DNA of 64,000 nt from Virgibacillus_N oceani_A (GCA_041521345.1 JBGOHB010000003.1), one strand, 5' to 3'; shown: positions 1-9,086, counted from the stretch's first letter. The notes: generated from the letters alone by a model not told the origin. Made by a program: numbers and translations.

Positions 1-37
1 ACGATTTTTGAATATCTTTTTTGCCTGGTCTGAACAT
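1..37 (-). CDS. 5' end of a gene cut by the window edge
   Basis: An ATG on the minus strand (bases 37-35) opens a frame that reads MFRPGKKDIQKS before the window ends. It is preceded by a strong GGAGG ribosome binding site (about 45-49) and a TATAAT-like box near 70-75, so it is very likely a real gene start. Only 12 residues are visible and the product cannot be identified. A transposase is a guess: the gene on the other side of this short spacer appears to lack its 5' end, as would happen next to an insertion element. Confidence 0.4.
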   Translation of the reverse strand, partial: MFRPGKKDIQKS

Positions 38-117
38 GGGATAACCTCCAACAAGTTATTCTATACCTATTATAACGAATTGTTCAGTCTAGTTGGTGGG
101 ATTTTTGACCTTTTTGG

Positions 118-864
118 GTGAGAACCTCTTTAAAAGGTGGGAGGAAATATTCTGACGGCAGAATTGACATTTTAGTCCAATATGGACAAGATACTTTTGG
201 TGTGGTTGAACTAAAAATAGGCATATTAACTCCATTACATTTAGAACAATTGGAAGATTATATGAAAGAGAAGAAACAGCTTTTTGATACATACGTACAA
301 ACTAATCCTAATATTGAAGTGGATTATAAGGATGTTAAGTGGGTTGGAGTAATAGTTGGTTCCTCAATATCGGCAGAGCTTGAGGAAAAATTATCAAGCG
401 GTTACCAAGTAGAAAACAATATTCCAGTAGCAGCGTTAACTATTTCCAGGTACAGAGGGGAGGACAACCAAGTATATGTAATAACCGATACAATTTTTAA
501 TAATAAGAGCAGAAATTTTGATAGAAGCAAATTTATTTATGAAGGTAAAAAATACAACAAGGGAAGATTAGTATTAGAAGTAATGAAAGATTATGTGGCA
601 ACTCATAAAACAAAAAGCTATGCTGAACTAAAACAAGATTTTCCTGATGATATACAGGGTCCGACTGGTGTGTTTGCAACAAATGAAAAAGCATTTGAAA
701 TATATGATCGAACAGGTTATAAAAGATACTACATCAAAGAAGACGAATTGATCAAGTTAGGAGACGAAAGTGTAATTGCTGTTACAACCCAGTGGGGGAA
801 AGGAAATATATATAAGTTCATTGATCGGGCAAGGGAATTAGGTTATGAGATTAAAAATGAATAA
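118..864 (+). CDS. PD-(D/E)XK nuclease-like protein, probably lacking its N-terminus
   Basis: The frame opens at a GTG with no ribosome binding site, 9 bases after an in-frame TGA at 106-108. It starts almost directly in what looks like a nuclease core: DGRIDILV followed by VVELK, the D...ExK pattern of PD-(D/E)XK nucleases (about residues 13-33). The C-terminal third, from about residue 145, reads as a separate alpha/beta domain with KGRLVLEVMKDYV, AELKQDFPDDIQG and a closing basic helix. I do not know a named function for that domain. Intact relatives normally have sequence before the DGRIDI motif, so the 5' end was probably lost, perhaps to an element to the left. It sits beside a restriction-modification pair and could have belonged to the same defence island. 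Whether it is expressed is unclear. Confidence 0.55.
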   Translation: MRTSLKGGRKYSDGRIDILVQYGQDTFGVVELKIGILTPLHLEQLEDYMKEKKQLFDTYVQTNPNIEVDYKDVKWVGVIVGSSISAELEEKLSSGYQVENNIPVAALTISRYRGEDNQVYVITDTIFNNKSRNFDRSKFIYEGKKYNKGRLVLEVMKDYVATHKTKSYAELKQDFPDDIQGPTGVFATNEKAFEIYDRTGYKRYYIKEDELIKLGDESVIAVTTQWGKGNIYKFIDRARELGYEIKNE

Positions 865-960
865 ATATTAGTTAGGTATAGAGAGTTTCGTTGTTAGGTA
901 AAAAGGATCCAATAGAATAGAATTAATAGGGAAAATTTTATCGACATGTAGGTATATGTG

Positions 961-989
961 TTGACTTGTCATCACAAAAGAATTATAAT
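961..989 (+). promoter_or_regulatory. Sigma-A promoter of the methyltransferase gene
   Basis: TTGACT (961-966) and TATAAT (984-989) are separated by exactly 17 bases. The -10 box ends 46 bases before the ATG at 1036. No clear C-box or palindrome was seen around it, although the encoded protein carries an N-terminal HTH that could act here. Confidence 0.8.
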
Positions 990-1035
990 GCCCTTATAAA
1001 AGTTAAAATAATATTTAACTATGCGAGGGGTATAT

Positions 1036-2388
1036 ATGTATACTATAGATAAGGAAAAAGTAAGATCACATATGAAAGAACTTGGTATATCAACTCAAAA
1101 AGAATTAGCTGAGCAAATAGGTTTAAGTAAAAATCAACTATCTATGCTACTCTCACCTAGGTATAATCCTATCAAATCTAATGCTTTAAAGCTATGTGAA
1201 ACTCTTGATGTAAAGTTGGATGACATAGTGGGTAACAACGGACAATTAAAATTTGATTTTGAAGTAGAGGAGAAAGAAAAAAAAGTTATTTATCCCCAAA
1301 ATAACAAAAATCAAAAAAAACAAGAAGATAGTAATGATTTTGTTGAGGTAAGAAATATTAAAGCAAGTAGGGATTTTAAGGTATTAGAACTATTTGCAGG
1401 AGCGGGGGGCTTAGCACTAGGATTGGAGCAGGCAGGCTTTGATACTATTGGCAACGTTGAAGTAGACAAACATGCCTGTAATACCCTAAGAAAAAATAGA
1501 CCTGATTGGAATGTAATTCAGGAAGATATTGAAGAGGTTACTGAATATGGAATTGAAAATTATATTGATTCTCCTACTGTTGGAGAATTAGATCTATTGT
1601 CGGGTGGTTATCCTTGTCAAGCATTTAGTTACGCAGGTAAAAAGGGTGGTTTACAGGATGCTAGAGGCACAATGTTTTACCATTATGCAAAAGTACTTAA
1701 AGAATTAAAGCCAAAAATGTTTTTAGCTGAAAATGTAAAAGGACTTGTTAATCATGATGGAAGGAACACCTTGAAAACCATGCTTGATGTATTTTCTGAA
1801 ATTGGCTATACAGTAAAATGGAAAGTACTCAAGGCATTAGATTATGATGTAGCTCAGAAAAGAGAAAGAATAGTTATTGTAGGAATCAGAAATGATTTAG
1901 CAGAACATGAAAATTTAGAATATCTATTCCCTAAACCTTATGGCTATGAACTAACACTAAAGGATATTCTTAAAGATGTGCCTGAATCAGAAGGTGCAAG
2001 ATACCCCGAGTCTAAAAGAAAAGTTCTTGAACTAGTCCCAGCTGGTGGCTATTGGAGAGACCTCCCTGATGAGACAGCTAAAGGTTATATGGGTAAAAGC
2101 TATTACTCAGGAGGAGGTAGGACAGGAATGGCTAGAAGAATATCATGGGATGAACCATCTTTAACATTAACCTGTTCACCTTCGCAAAAACAAACAGAAA
2201 GGTGCCATCCTGATGAAACAAGACCTTTTACAGTCAGAGAGTATGCAAGAATACAGAGTTTTCCCGATAGTTGGGAATTTGCCTGCTCCGTGGGTAATGC
2301 TTATAAACAAATCGGTAATGCAGTACCAGTAAATATGGCGAAGGCTATTGGCTTATCTATTATTAATGTTCTTAACAAGCTTAACTAA
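1036..2388 (+). CDS. C5-cytosine DNA methyltransferase with N-terminal HTH domain
   Basis: Transfers a methyl group from S-adenosylmethionine to C5 of cytosine; the modification half of a type II restriction-modification system. The first ~65 residues are an XRE/Cro-type helix-turn-helix (QKELAEQIGLSKNQLSMLL). C5-methyltransferase motifs then follow in order: FAGAGGLALGLEQAGF (I), GGYPCQAFSYAGKKGG with the catalytic Cys (IV), ENVKG (VI), QKRERIVIVGIR (VIII), and IGNAVPVNMAKAIG (X). The target-recognition region lies before SFPDSW. I start at ATG 1036 because the GAGGGG site (1025-1030) has proper spacing to it; the ATG at 1021 would overlap that site. HTH fusions of this kind (SsoII and EcoRII type) repress their own promoter, so autoregulation is plausible. 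The gene converges on the nuclease gene at 2422-3180. The recognition sequence cannot be read from the protein. Confidence 0.93.
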   Translation: MYTIDKEKVRSHMKELGISTQKELAEQIGLSKNQLSMLLSPRYNPIKSNALKLCETLDVKLDDIVGNNGQLKFDFEVEEKEKKVIYPQNNKNQKKQEDSNDFVEVRNIKASRDFKVLELFAGAGGLALGLEQAGFDTIGNVEVDKHACNTLRKNRPDWNVIQEDIEEVTEYGIENYIDSPTVGELDLLSGGYPCQAFSYAGKKGGLQDARGTMFYHYAKVLKELKPKMFLAENVKGLVNHDGRNTLKTMLDVFSEIGYTVKWKVLKALDYDVAQKRERIVIVGIRNDLAEHENLEYLFPKPYGYELTLKDILKDVPESEGARYPESKRKVLELVPAGGYWRDLPDETAKGYMGKSYYSGGGRTGMARRISWDEPSLTLTCSPSQKQTERCHPDETRPFTVREYARIQSFPDSWEFACSVGNAYKQIGNAVPVNMAKAIGLSIINVLNKLN

Positions 2389-2392
2389 AAAG

Positions 2393-2421
2393 GGGCGGGT
2401 GTAGTTAATCTTCACTCGCTC
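2393..2421 (+). terminator. Hairpin between convergent methyltransferase and nuclease genes
   Basis: GGGCGGGTG (2393-2401) can pair with CACTCGCTC (2413-2421) across an 11-base loop, with seven Watson-Crick and two G-U pairs as plus-strand RNA. The T-tract after it is weak (TTAATTCTT). It fits better for the plus-strand gene, because the wobbles become A-C mismatches on the other strand. Confidence 0.45.
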
Positions 2422-3180
2422 TTAATTCTTATTATACTTTTCCTTGTTCTCAGCAACTTCTCTTATCTCTAAATTCTTAGGTTCTAAACTTTGCTCTATT
2501 TCTGTTGCTAGTGATTTGATTACTTTTTCAATCAGTTCAGAACTATCATATTCTGAAGCAACTTCTCCTATAGCATCAGTAATTCTTTGATAAAAGTCTG
2601 TTTCACCTGTGAGCCTATACCAAAATTCAGCACCAATTATTACAGGATATTCATCATTTATGTTTTTATAATGCCCACTTAAATCTTCAGGAGTACCATA
2701 CAATACTCCTACTACCAGATCATTTAACCCAATATTTAGGTTGTTAGTTCTTGCAAGATGTATAACTCCTGCAAAATGTCCTTTTATTGTATCGACATCG
2801 TCTTTATTAATAGTATTTGGCCCTGCTTTAATTTGGCAATATTTCCTTTTGCCATCTAACTTATCAATATATTCAATATCAATACCGGATGTTGTTGATG
2901 CAAACCCCTCTAAGACTTCACTACAAAACTTTTGAAGCTTGTTCCCGAAAGTAGTATTAATAGAAGTGCCTAAAACTCTAGGATAAATTAAAGCTTTAGC
3001 TATGCTCTCGGGATCATCATTGCCAGTAAGAAAACTAGCTTTATATTTATCTAAAAAAGGATTTAGGGTAAATTCTTTTAGCTTTGTTAGTTTTTCAGTA
3101 TTAGAGATATGACTTGGAGCAATTTCTTTTCTAAAAAAATCTTTTGCCTTATCAATAATTAAATCGTATTTATTACCCAT
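2422..3180 (-). CDS. Type II restriction endonuclease (PmeII-like, tentative)
   Basis: The probable cleavage partner of the C5 methyltransferase. The 252-residue protein carries SGIDIEYI followed by KYCQIKAG (about residues 95-115), a GIDxE...QxK variant of the PD-(D/E)XK active site. The blocks DPESIAKALIYPRVLGTSINTTFG and KAGPNTINKDD are, as I recall, typical of nucleases annotated as PmeII family, but I could not check this. The start at 3180 is chosen because an AGGAGG site lies just upstream at correct spacing; the in-frame ATG at 3195 would put that site inside the coding sequence. A TATAAT box on the minus strand (3204-3209) is a plausible -10. The tail-to-tail layout with the methylase keeps the two under separate promoters, common in type II systems where the methylase must act first. 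Confidence 0.82.
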   Translation of the reverse strand: MGNKYDLIIDKAKDFFRKEIAPSHISNTEKLTKLKEFTLNPFLDKYKASFLTGNDDPESIAKALIYPRVLGTSINTTFGNKLQKFCSEVLEGFASTTSGIDIEYIDKLDGKRKYCQIKAGPNTINKDDVDTIKGHFAGVIHLARTNNLNIGLNDLVVGVLYGTPEDLSGHYKNINDEYPVIIGAEFWYRLTGETDFYQRITDAIGEVASEYDSSELIEKVIKSLATEIEQSLEPKNLEIREVAENKEKYNKN

Positions 3181-3495
3181 GTTCTTCCTCCTCATAATAG
3201 GTAATTATATCCTCTCCACTTATCATATCATTTCTTCTTCATATTTTTTAGCTTTAATTTAAAATTATTAGATTTACTGTTGATTCATTTGCCATTCCAT
3301 CCAAATAAAAAGAAGGCTTTTGTTATAATAGTAAATAAATTACACAAGACTAACTACCTTAATACCAATTACTATAATTGTGAGTATGGTTCAAGTGTCA
3401 AAGCTTCCATTTTTCTGTTCTCACCTATCAAACATCACCATACAATTATGCTATACTAAAACCAACAATTTAACTCTAACAATAAGGTGAAAACA

Positions 3496-3895
3496 ATGGA
3501 CAATAAAAAAACCCTTGCTGAATTAAAAAAAGAAGAGAAACAAGCGAGAAGAAACATTATTTTAGACGCGGCAATTACTTTATTCAGTACCCATAAAATT
3601 TCATATGTAGGGATAAGAGATATTGCTAAAGAAGCCGGTATTTCCCCAGCTTTCATTTACAGGTATTTTGACGACCGTGATTCATTGTTTGTGGCAGTTT
3701 TTCATAAAAAGAGGGAGGAAATGATTTTAACAATTACTGAGTCATTGGAGGAAAGTTCCTATACAAGCCCGGAAACGGTAGGCAGAAAGTTTGTTACGTA
3801 TTTGCTGGATAATGATCTCTTTTTCAAATGATGACTTATTTTATGTTGGACAGAGATTATAATGATAATGTGGCTGTTACAATAAAGTTGTTTCT
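3496..3895 (+). pseudogene. TetR-family regulator broken by a frameshift
   Basis: The first 70 residues are a standard TetR DNA-binding domain: ILDAAITLFSTHKISYVGI, then IAKEAGISPAFIYRYFDDRDSLF. The frame stops at 3829-3831 after only 112 residues, while relatives have about 190. One base shift at the AAATGATG sequence (3826-3833) reopens reading as MMTYFMLDRDY. Joined to the preceding DLFFK this gives FFKMMTYFMLD, which looks like a normal TetR C-terminal helix. A one-base deletion in the A-run at 3826-3828 explains this best. After about 3860 the sequence no longer resembles a TetR protein, so the 3' end is also lost. The ATG at 3496 is preferred over the GTG at 3487 because TAAGG precedes it at proper spacing. 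Confidence 0.7.
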
Positions 3896-3930
3896 TAAGC
3901 AATATTGCCTTATTCAGGCCATATTGCTTA
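3896..3930 (+). terminator. 14-bp hairpin downstream of the broken TetR gene
   Basis: TAAGCAATATTGCC pairs with GGCCATATTGCTTA across a 7-base loop, with one mismatch. There is no real T-tract afterwards. It may be an old terminator of the TetR gene or a small palindromic repeat. Confidence 0.4.
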
Positions 3931-3958
3931 ATTATCATCGATTTTGAGGGGAGAAAGT

Positions 3959-4315
3959 ATGATGGAAGATAAAATTGCTGCAATGATAATAGCTTTTTGT
4001 ATTTTATTTTTTGTTATTTTGGGAATTGTTTTAATCAATGGCAATGGTTCTTCTCTAATAGCAGGATATAATACTATGTCACCAGAAAAAAAGAAAAAAT
4101 ATGACTCAGTGGCTCTCTCCAAGTTTATGGGGAAAATGATGTTTGCCTTATCATTTAGTATGTTTTTTTGGATACCCAGTGTAGCATATGAAATTAATTG
4201 GCTATTCGTCTTAGGACTTGTCTTATTCATTGGCATAGTCGTATTTACACTCATTTATGTTAATACAGGAAACAGATTCAAAAAACAGGATTATCCTAAT
4301 TTATCTAACGAATAA
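3959..4315 (+). CDS. DUF3784-family small membrane protein
   Basis: A 118-residue protein with three predicted membrane segments: residues 5-25 (AAMIIAFCILFFVILGIVL), about 63-80 and about 85-105. The loop GNGSSLIAGYNTMSPEKKKKYD is the hallmark of the DUF3784 family, whose members are small Bacillota membrane proteins of unknown role. The start at 3959 follows a GAGGGGA site (3946-3952); a second ATG comes directly after it. The gene stands alone between the broken TetR gene and the terminator shared with the metalloprotease gene. The function is not known. Confidence 0.8.
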   Translation: MMEDKIAAMIIAFCILFFVILGIVLINGNGSSLIAGYNTMSPEKKKKYDSVALSKFMGKMMFALSFSMFFWIPSVAYEINWLFVLGLVLFIGIVVFTLIYVNTGNRFKKQDYPNLSNE

Positions 4316-4429
4316 TTGTTACTATTACAAAGCAAAACATTGAAAATCTAATTGGTGCCTTAACAAATCCTAATTTTAATAGACCGAATTTGCGTGACTT
4401 TCCTTGCGACACAAACTAATTAAAAATAG

Positions 4430-4466
4430 AACCCCTATGACAAGTTGATAACCTATCATAGGGGTT
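4430..4466. terminator. Bidirectional terminator between the DUF3784 gene and the M6 protease gene
   Basis: AACCCCTATGA (4430-4440) pairs perfectly with TCATAGGGGTT (4456-4466). The plus strand continues TTAAAATT; the minus strand continues with a T-rich stretch. It mainly serves the protease gene, which ends 21 bases away. Confidence 0.85.
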
Positions 4467-4486
4467 TTAAAATTTAAATAAACTTA

Positions 4487-6718
4487 CTAACTACCCAACT
4501 GCCCACTTATAAATTCCACATAGTCCAAGAGAATACCAGCAGCAATCTCAGAAATATCTCCTTCTTGCTCATAATGATCAACCAACACGGTTAGCGAATT
4601 CAAATGGTTAGCAACCTTTTCACTATCACCTTGCTGTTCAAAAGTGACGAGCGCTGTCAAATGTAACTCCAATTGATGTAGTGCAGTACCACCTGTAATC
4701 TCCCCTTCTTCATTCAGCTGATCAACAAGTATTTGAAGACTTTCCATTGTACTATCCAAAGCTACTACTCCACGAACACTTGAAGAAGATTGTTCAGCGT
4801 CAGTTTCTGATGTTGCTGTAAAAGTAAGCTCAGTTGATTTCATGTCAGACTCAGGAATTTCAACATAAACCGGGACATCCACTGTTTCCCCAGGTTCTAC
4901 TTCAACAAAGTTATTTAATATATTTACTTCTGCCTCTGCTTCAGTGGATGCATTAACACGGAAAATATCTGTTTCTTCTCCAGTATTTGTCACGCTAAAG
5001 TTATATGTTCCTACATTCCCTGGTACAGCATGTTCTAATGAACCAGTGTCAACAGACAGACCACGTTCATATGGGCCAGCTCCATCCAGGTGGCGGACAG
5101 CTACACGATAAGAAAGTGCCCCGTCCTCGGCTACAATTTTATCCAGAATATAGAAGTGAAGTCGGTTATGCTCGTCCACATATTCATTGACAACGCCTTC
5201 ATCTGTACCTGCCTTGAATGTTGCATCGACTAATTGTTCCAACGATCCTTTGGAAAAATTAGCTTCTGACCCGTCAGGACGGGTGAAGTCGACAATATCT
5301 ATATCTTCCGGTTGAGCATCAATAACCCAGATGTTTGGTGCTGCCTCATTATTTCTCGTTTTAGCCATCAGTACCCCGTTATCGTGCGTGAAGGAGTCAT
5401 AGCCAACTTGATCAACAACTTCTATCGTATAGTTGTTATACCATTCTGCACCACGGAACATATCTGCACGCCAGTCATCTTCAATAGAGTTAGGCGGTGT
5501 ATGGTCGACCATTTCAATGTTGATTCCGTATAGTCCTTCACGTCCGAATTCTTCGCCTGTTGGAACAGAGCGGCTTAATACGTCAGCAAAAATTGGTCCG
5601 GTTTCTTCAAGGTCATCACGATTCACATTTATATATTGATCCTCATCCAAGAAACCTTGCTTGATTTTATTTCGCAGCATATGGTGAGGTGGCACAGATC
5701 CTCCTTGTGTTGCCGGAATCATCCAACGAGTGTGTCCCCCGCCCGGTCCGTTAAAACTGCCGCTGCTCATTAATTCCCAAGAGCCAGCGTAAGTCCGAAT
5801 CGGCGGGTCAGCTTGCGGGTTATTATAGTTGTCCCCTAGCCCCATAAGATGACCGAATTCATGTGCATACGTAGCCATTCCGTTACTTGATCCCTGGATG
5901 GAAGTGTTGCCTCTGGCACTGGACCAGATAGATTTTGCTGCATACCAGGAAGTCCATGGCACATAGCGGGTAGTCACCCAATTTTCTTCTAATCCATATT
6001 CTGCCGGTGGGCCAAATTCGTCTGTGATATCTTCAGGACCCATAAACATCATTTCGCCAAACTCCTGCCATACACCTGTTTCAGCATACCCGGAATGCAG
6101 GATGAAAATGAAGTCATAATCTACGCCAGAAGCATCCAAATCCGGTTGTGCTTTAGCAACCGCTTCAGGACGTAGACTTTTTGGATCGTATCCCTCAGGT
6201 AAGAATGACTGCTGGCCAAATTCATTCATGCCATACTGGAATTCATTATGATCCATACGGTAAACGCCGTACCCATCAAGTTCTACTTCCCATTTACCAT
6301 AAGAATTTTCTCTCCAAAAATCGCTAATCGTACGATAATTATTTAGTTCTTGTGGTGTATTCAGGTAGTCCAGCCAAAAATCGACGAGATCTTCTTCAGG
6401 AACATTGCCTATTTGCGGGTTTCCTGCTGGATCTGTCCCAGGCTCATTTAGTACCTGAAACTGCAGGTCAGGAAAATCAACAAGAACTAATGCCCCCTTA
6501 AGTTCTCTCTCTGGCTCTACCTCTACATCATTCCAGTTTATCCCTGGAAGTTCATTAAAGTCATCCCAAGTCTGATCACGCGGAAGCATCCAAGACTCCT
6601 CGTCTATCGCTTCAGGAAAATCAGATAATCCAGGTCCATCGGCAGCAAATACTGCTACAGGTGAGAAAAGGATAAGCGAACTAAGTAATATAATTATTAT
6701 TCTTTTTCCAAGTTTCAT
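4487..6718 (-). CDS. Secreted M6-family metalloprotease with FIMAH C-terminal domain
   Basis: An exported zinc protease of the immune inhibitor A class. The first 25 residues form a signal peptide (KLGKR, hydrophobic core, cleavage near VFA-ADG). The peptidase domain has the zinc motif HEFGHLMGLGDNY near residue 285, preceded by the SWYAAKSIWSSARGN region. Around residues 550-640 is an Ig-like NEW3-type domain (VTNTGEETDIFRV, VEPGETVDVPVYVEIPE). The last ~75 residues are two helical repeats of the FIMAH type (LQILVDQLNEEGEI and LTVLVDHYEQEGDIS). The start at 6718 follows a GGAGG site; an in-frame TTG lies 15 bases further upstream. It is monocistronic and ends in a strong terminator. M6 proteases degrade host or environmental proteins; the substrate here is unknown. 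The many Asp and Glu residues fit a salt-adapted secreted protein. Confidence 0.93.
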   Translation of the reverse strand: MKLGKRIIIILLSSLILFSPVAVFAADGPGLSDFPEAIDEESWMLPRDQTWDDFNELPGINWNDVEVEPERELKGALVLVDFPDLQFQVLNEPGTDPAGNPQIGNVPEEDLVDFWLDYLNTPQELNNYRTISDFWRENSYGKWEVELDGYGVYRMDHNEFQYGMNEFGQQSFLPEGYDPKSLRPEAVAKAQPDLDASGVDYDFIFILHSGYAETGVWQEFGEMMFMGPEDITDEFGPPAEYGLEENWVTTRYVPWTSWYAAKSIWSSARGNTSIQGSSNGMATYAHEFGHLMGLGDNYNNPQADPPIRTYAGSWELMSSGSFNGPGGGHTRWMIPATQGGSVPPHHMLRNKIKQGFLDEDQYINVNRDDLEETGPIFADVLSRSVPTGEEFGREGLYGINIEMVDHTPPNSIEDDWRADMFRGAEWYNNYTIEVVDQVGYDSFTHDNGVLMAKTRNNEAAPNIWVIDAQPEDIDIVDFTRPDGSEANFSKGSLEQLVDATFKAGTDEGVVNEYVDEHNRLHFYILDKIVAEDGALSYRVAVRHLDGAGPYERGLSVDTGSLEHAVPGNVGTYNFSVTNTGEETDIFRVNASTEAEAEVNILNNFVEVEPGETVDVPVYVEIPESDMKSTELTFTATSETDAEQSSSSVRGVVALDSTMESLQILVDQLNEEGEITGGTALHQLELHLTALVTFEQQGDSEKVANHLNSLTVLVDHYEQEGDISEIAAGILLDYVEFISGQLGS

Positions 6719-7530
6719 AGATTTAGCCTCCAATTAAATTGATTAATTTGCAAGTCTAAAACTTCTATGGTGTTAAATAAACGGTATTATTGGTAACTTT
6801 CGTTTGTATCACTTACTTATGGAATACAGCCGGGTTTGTTGGGGTAGTAATAGATAAGAAATGAGTTACATACATAAAACAATCCCAATGCTATTTCTCT
6901 CTTAAGCTACAGCATGACATTAAGTTGATCGGCCCCCTTGAATTACCATTAGATAAATAAAACAACCTTATAACCGCCACCTCCCAGTTGATTTTTTTGT
7001 AGTAATTTACACATAAACAGTAGCATAAAAGGATCTAAAAATGTTCAAAAAAATGGAAATTGAATATATAGTAATACTTTTTGGCGAATTATTAATGGAA
7101 AGTAGAATTTATAAAGATAACTAGTGCCTTAGCACTTAAACCAGGGTGATTTATAGAGCATATGTCACAAAAAATATAGATAAATCTCATGTATCCAGCA
7201 AAAATTAACAACACTTGTCATTTGATTTGGTGTGCTAACTATAAAAAATAAGGTAAAAGTCCCGAGGCGACATTATGCAATTCATTATCACCCGTCATGT
7301 ATGAAAAGAGCATCTTCAATTTAATGGAATACATGTCCATGGTCTAGAGGGTTAAAGCTTTCTACTTCTTATCCTGGTATTTCTAGTAATTAATTTATGA
7401 TAGTTTTAAGTAGCATAAAAATGAAAAGATAAATCACTTTCCACCTCCAAGAAAGCCCGCACTAAAAAAACACTCCATCTAATGTTACAATAACAATTAG
7501 ATTGTTTTTACATATGAGGGGGATGGAAAG
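6719..7530. other. 812-base AT-rich gap without a recognisable gene
   Basis: Reading both strands gave only short frames with many stops and no start with a good ribosome binding site. The last 20 bases hold the GAGGGGG site of the following operon. Candidate promoter elements are weak. An unidentified small RNA cannot be excluded. Confidence 0.5.
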
Positions 7531-8424
7531 ATGAAGGATCAGTTTAGCAGGCAGAAGCGGTTCAGTGAAATATTGGACCATACCTTCCAGCTGCTGAAGA
7601 GCAATTTTTCAACGTTTTTTCTTGTGTTTCTAATTTTGCTTGGACCAATTTATTTGATTGAGGCACTCTTATTATTAAATTCAGGTTCCAGTTTTTTTAG
7701 AGAGGCAGGGGCGGGCGGTAGTTGGTTTGATGAGGTGATGTCAGGCTTTGATGAAGGCATTGGGATGAGTGTCGGCATGAGTAATGTGCTGAGTTTACTG
7801 ATCGCTATTTTTGGCCCGCTTGCTGCTGCTTCGATTATATTTGGGGTAGATCGTATTCGGAAGCAGGAATCATTTACGGCGGGAAGCTTAATAAAGCAGG
7901 CTTTTTCCAGGTTTTTACCCTTGGTAGGAAGCACTTTTCTGATGGGGATCATCTTTGGTGTCATTGCGCTTATCGCTTTTATTGTTATTGTACTACCAGC
8001 TAGTTCCTTTGTGTTTTTTGAGCCAATCATGGCTATTATCATGATACTCGCTATGTTGTTTGGGATTTTTCTTGGGCTTCTTTTGCTGTTTACCCGCTGG
8101 GGTTTCTTTTTGGCGGCTGTTGCATTTAAAGAAGGTTTTCCGGGTATCCCGCAAAGCTGGAGTTTAACGAGGAAAAATACGTGGAGAGTATTTGGATTAT
8201 TTCTCGTCATATTTCTGATTACCATGATCCTTGCTGCAGCGATAGATGGGATCTTTGCCCTTATACTTGGGAATAGTGTCCTGTATATGATCATTGTTAA
8301 CTTGGTAGTCATCCTGGTTTCAATGATTAATGCGGTTGCTTATTCTGTAATTTATTTTGATTTGAAGCTGAGACAGGATGGGGACGATTTGAAAGAAATG
8401 ATTGATGAGTACCAAAATGACTGA
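7531..8424 (+). CDS. Six-helix membrane protein, first gene of the MoxR/DUF58 operon
   Basis: A 297-residue integral membrane protein with an N-terminal amphipathic stretch (FSEILDHTFQLLKSNFSTFF) and about six hydrophobic segments (residues 27-50, 85-107, 130-155, 165-195, 230-255, 260-285). The motif KEGFPGIPQSWSLTRKN before the penultimate segments resembles glycerophosphodiesterase-type membrane-domain proteins often placed first in such operons. No catalytic residues can be identified. ATG 7531 follows GAGGGGGATGG. The stop is 14 bases from the DUF4129 gene, and the whole set to 14389 is co-directional. Its role, presumably scaffolding or chaperone-related within this membrane system, is inferred from position. 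Confidence 0.75.
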   Translation: MKDQFSRQKRFSEILDHTFQLLKSNFSTFFLVFLILLGPIYLIEALLLLNSGSSFFREAGAGGSWFDEVMSGFDEGIGMSVGMSNVLSLLIAIFGPLAAASIIFGVDRIRKQESFTAGSLIKQAFSRFLPLVGSTFLMGIIFGVIALIAFIVIVLPASSFVFFEPIMAIIMILAMLFGIFLGLLLLFTRWGFFLAAVAFKEGFPGIPQSWSLTRKNTWRVFGLFLVIFLITMILAAAIDGIFALILGNSVLYMIIVNLVVILVSMINAVAYSVIYFDLKLRQDGDDLKEMIDEYQND

Positions 8425-8438
8425 TCGGGTGATAGGCT

Positions 8439-9086
8439 ATGGAAAATCCGGATAGAGCCACGGAAAGGTTTGAGGAGATTTTAAGTCAGAGAGAATACCA
8501 GATTTATTACGAGGAAAATAGAAATTTTCTCCAAATCCTGTGGGATAATATCACAGAATGGTTCTGGGAATTGTTGAACGAATTGTTTTCAGGGCTTGAT
8601 CCGTCGAATGCTTTTGCAGATACTTTGCTTGTTATTCTGATCGGTGTCGTTATTTTACTGGCGATCGTTGTGGCGTTTTTCATTGTGCGTTCCACAAGAA
8701 GAAAGCGGGCACTGAGAGAACAGCAGCCATTTCAGTCTGTGAACGAGCTGGAATGGTCGGTGGAGCGGCATTTGAAGGAAGCGGAAAAAAAGGCGGGTAA
8801 CGAAGATTATTCGCTCGCTGTAAGGCATCAGTTTTTGGCATTGCTGCTTTATTTTCATGACCGTGAATTGCTTCAAGCGCATGTTTGGAAAACGAACTGG
8901 GATTATTTTGCGGAGCTTGAGCAAAAGGATAGGCGGCGGGCGACAGCCTTCTTTGAGCTTGCCCGTACATTTGATGAAGCTGTTTATGGTGAACATGAAA
9001 TAAAACAAGCAGTATATGCGCGTTACAGGGAAAGTGTGCGTAGGTGGATGGACGATTCGAGTGAAAAAGAAGCTCAAGGCGTGTAG
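8439..9086 (+). CDS. DUF4129 domain protein
   Basis: A 215-residue protein with one membrane segment (about residues 65-87, LLVILIGVVILLAIVVAFFIV). A cytoplasmic DUF4129 domain follows, marked by DYSLAVRHQFLALLLYFHDREL and a late helix with ARTFDEAVYGEHE. A short extracytoplasmic N-terminal part contains EREY-type helices. DUF4129 proteins accompany MoxR and DUF58 proteins in many bacteria, some as fusions to transglutaminase domains; none is catalytic here. The ATG at 8439 has a modest site (GGGTGATAGG). The gene lies 14 bases after its upstream neighbour and 18 before the next gene. Confidence 0.85.
   Translation: MENPDRATERFEEILSQREYQIYYEENRNFLQILWDNITEWFWELLNELFSGLDPSNAFADTLLVILIGVVILLAIVVAFFIVRSTRRKRALREQQPFQSVNELEWSVERHLKEAEKKAGNEDYSLAVRHQFLALLLYFHDRELLQAHVWKTNWDYFAELEQKDRRRATAFFELARTFDEAVYGEHEIKQAVYARYRESVRRWMDDSSEKEAQGV

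Noticed and set aside
3855..3872. Fur-box-like ATAATGATAAT sequence
   Set aside because: Lies inside the broken TetR gene, lacks the second arm, and no promoter lies over it.
7650..8312. 220-codon open frame on the minus strand
   Set aside because: It is antisense to the first gene of the MoxR/DUF58 operon, rich in Ile/Thr/Lys of shadow type, with no ribosome site.
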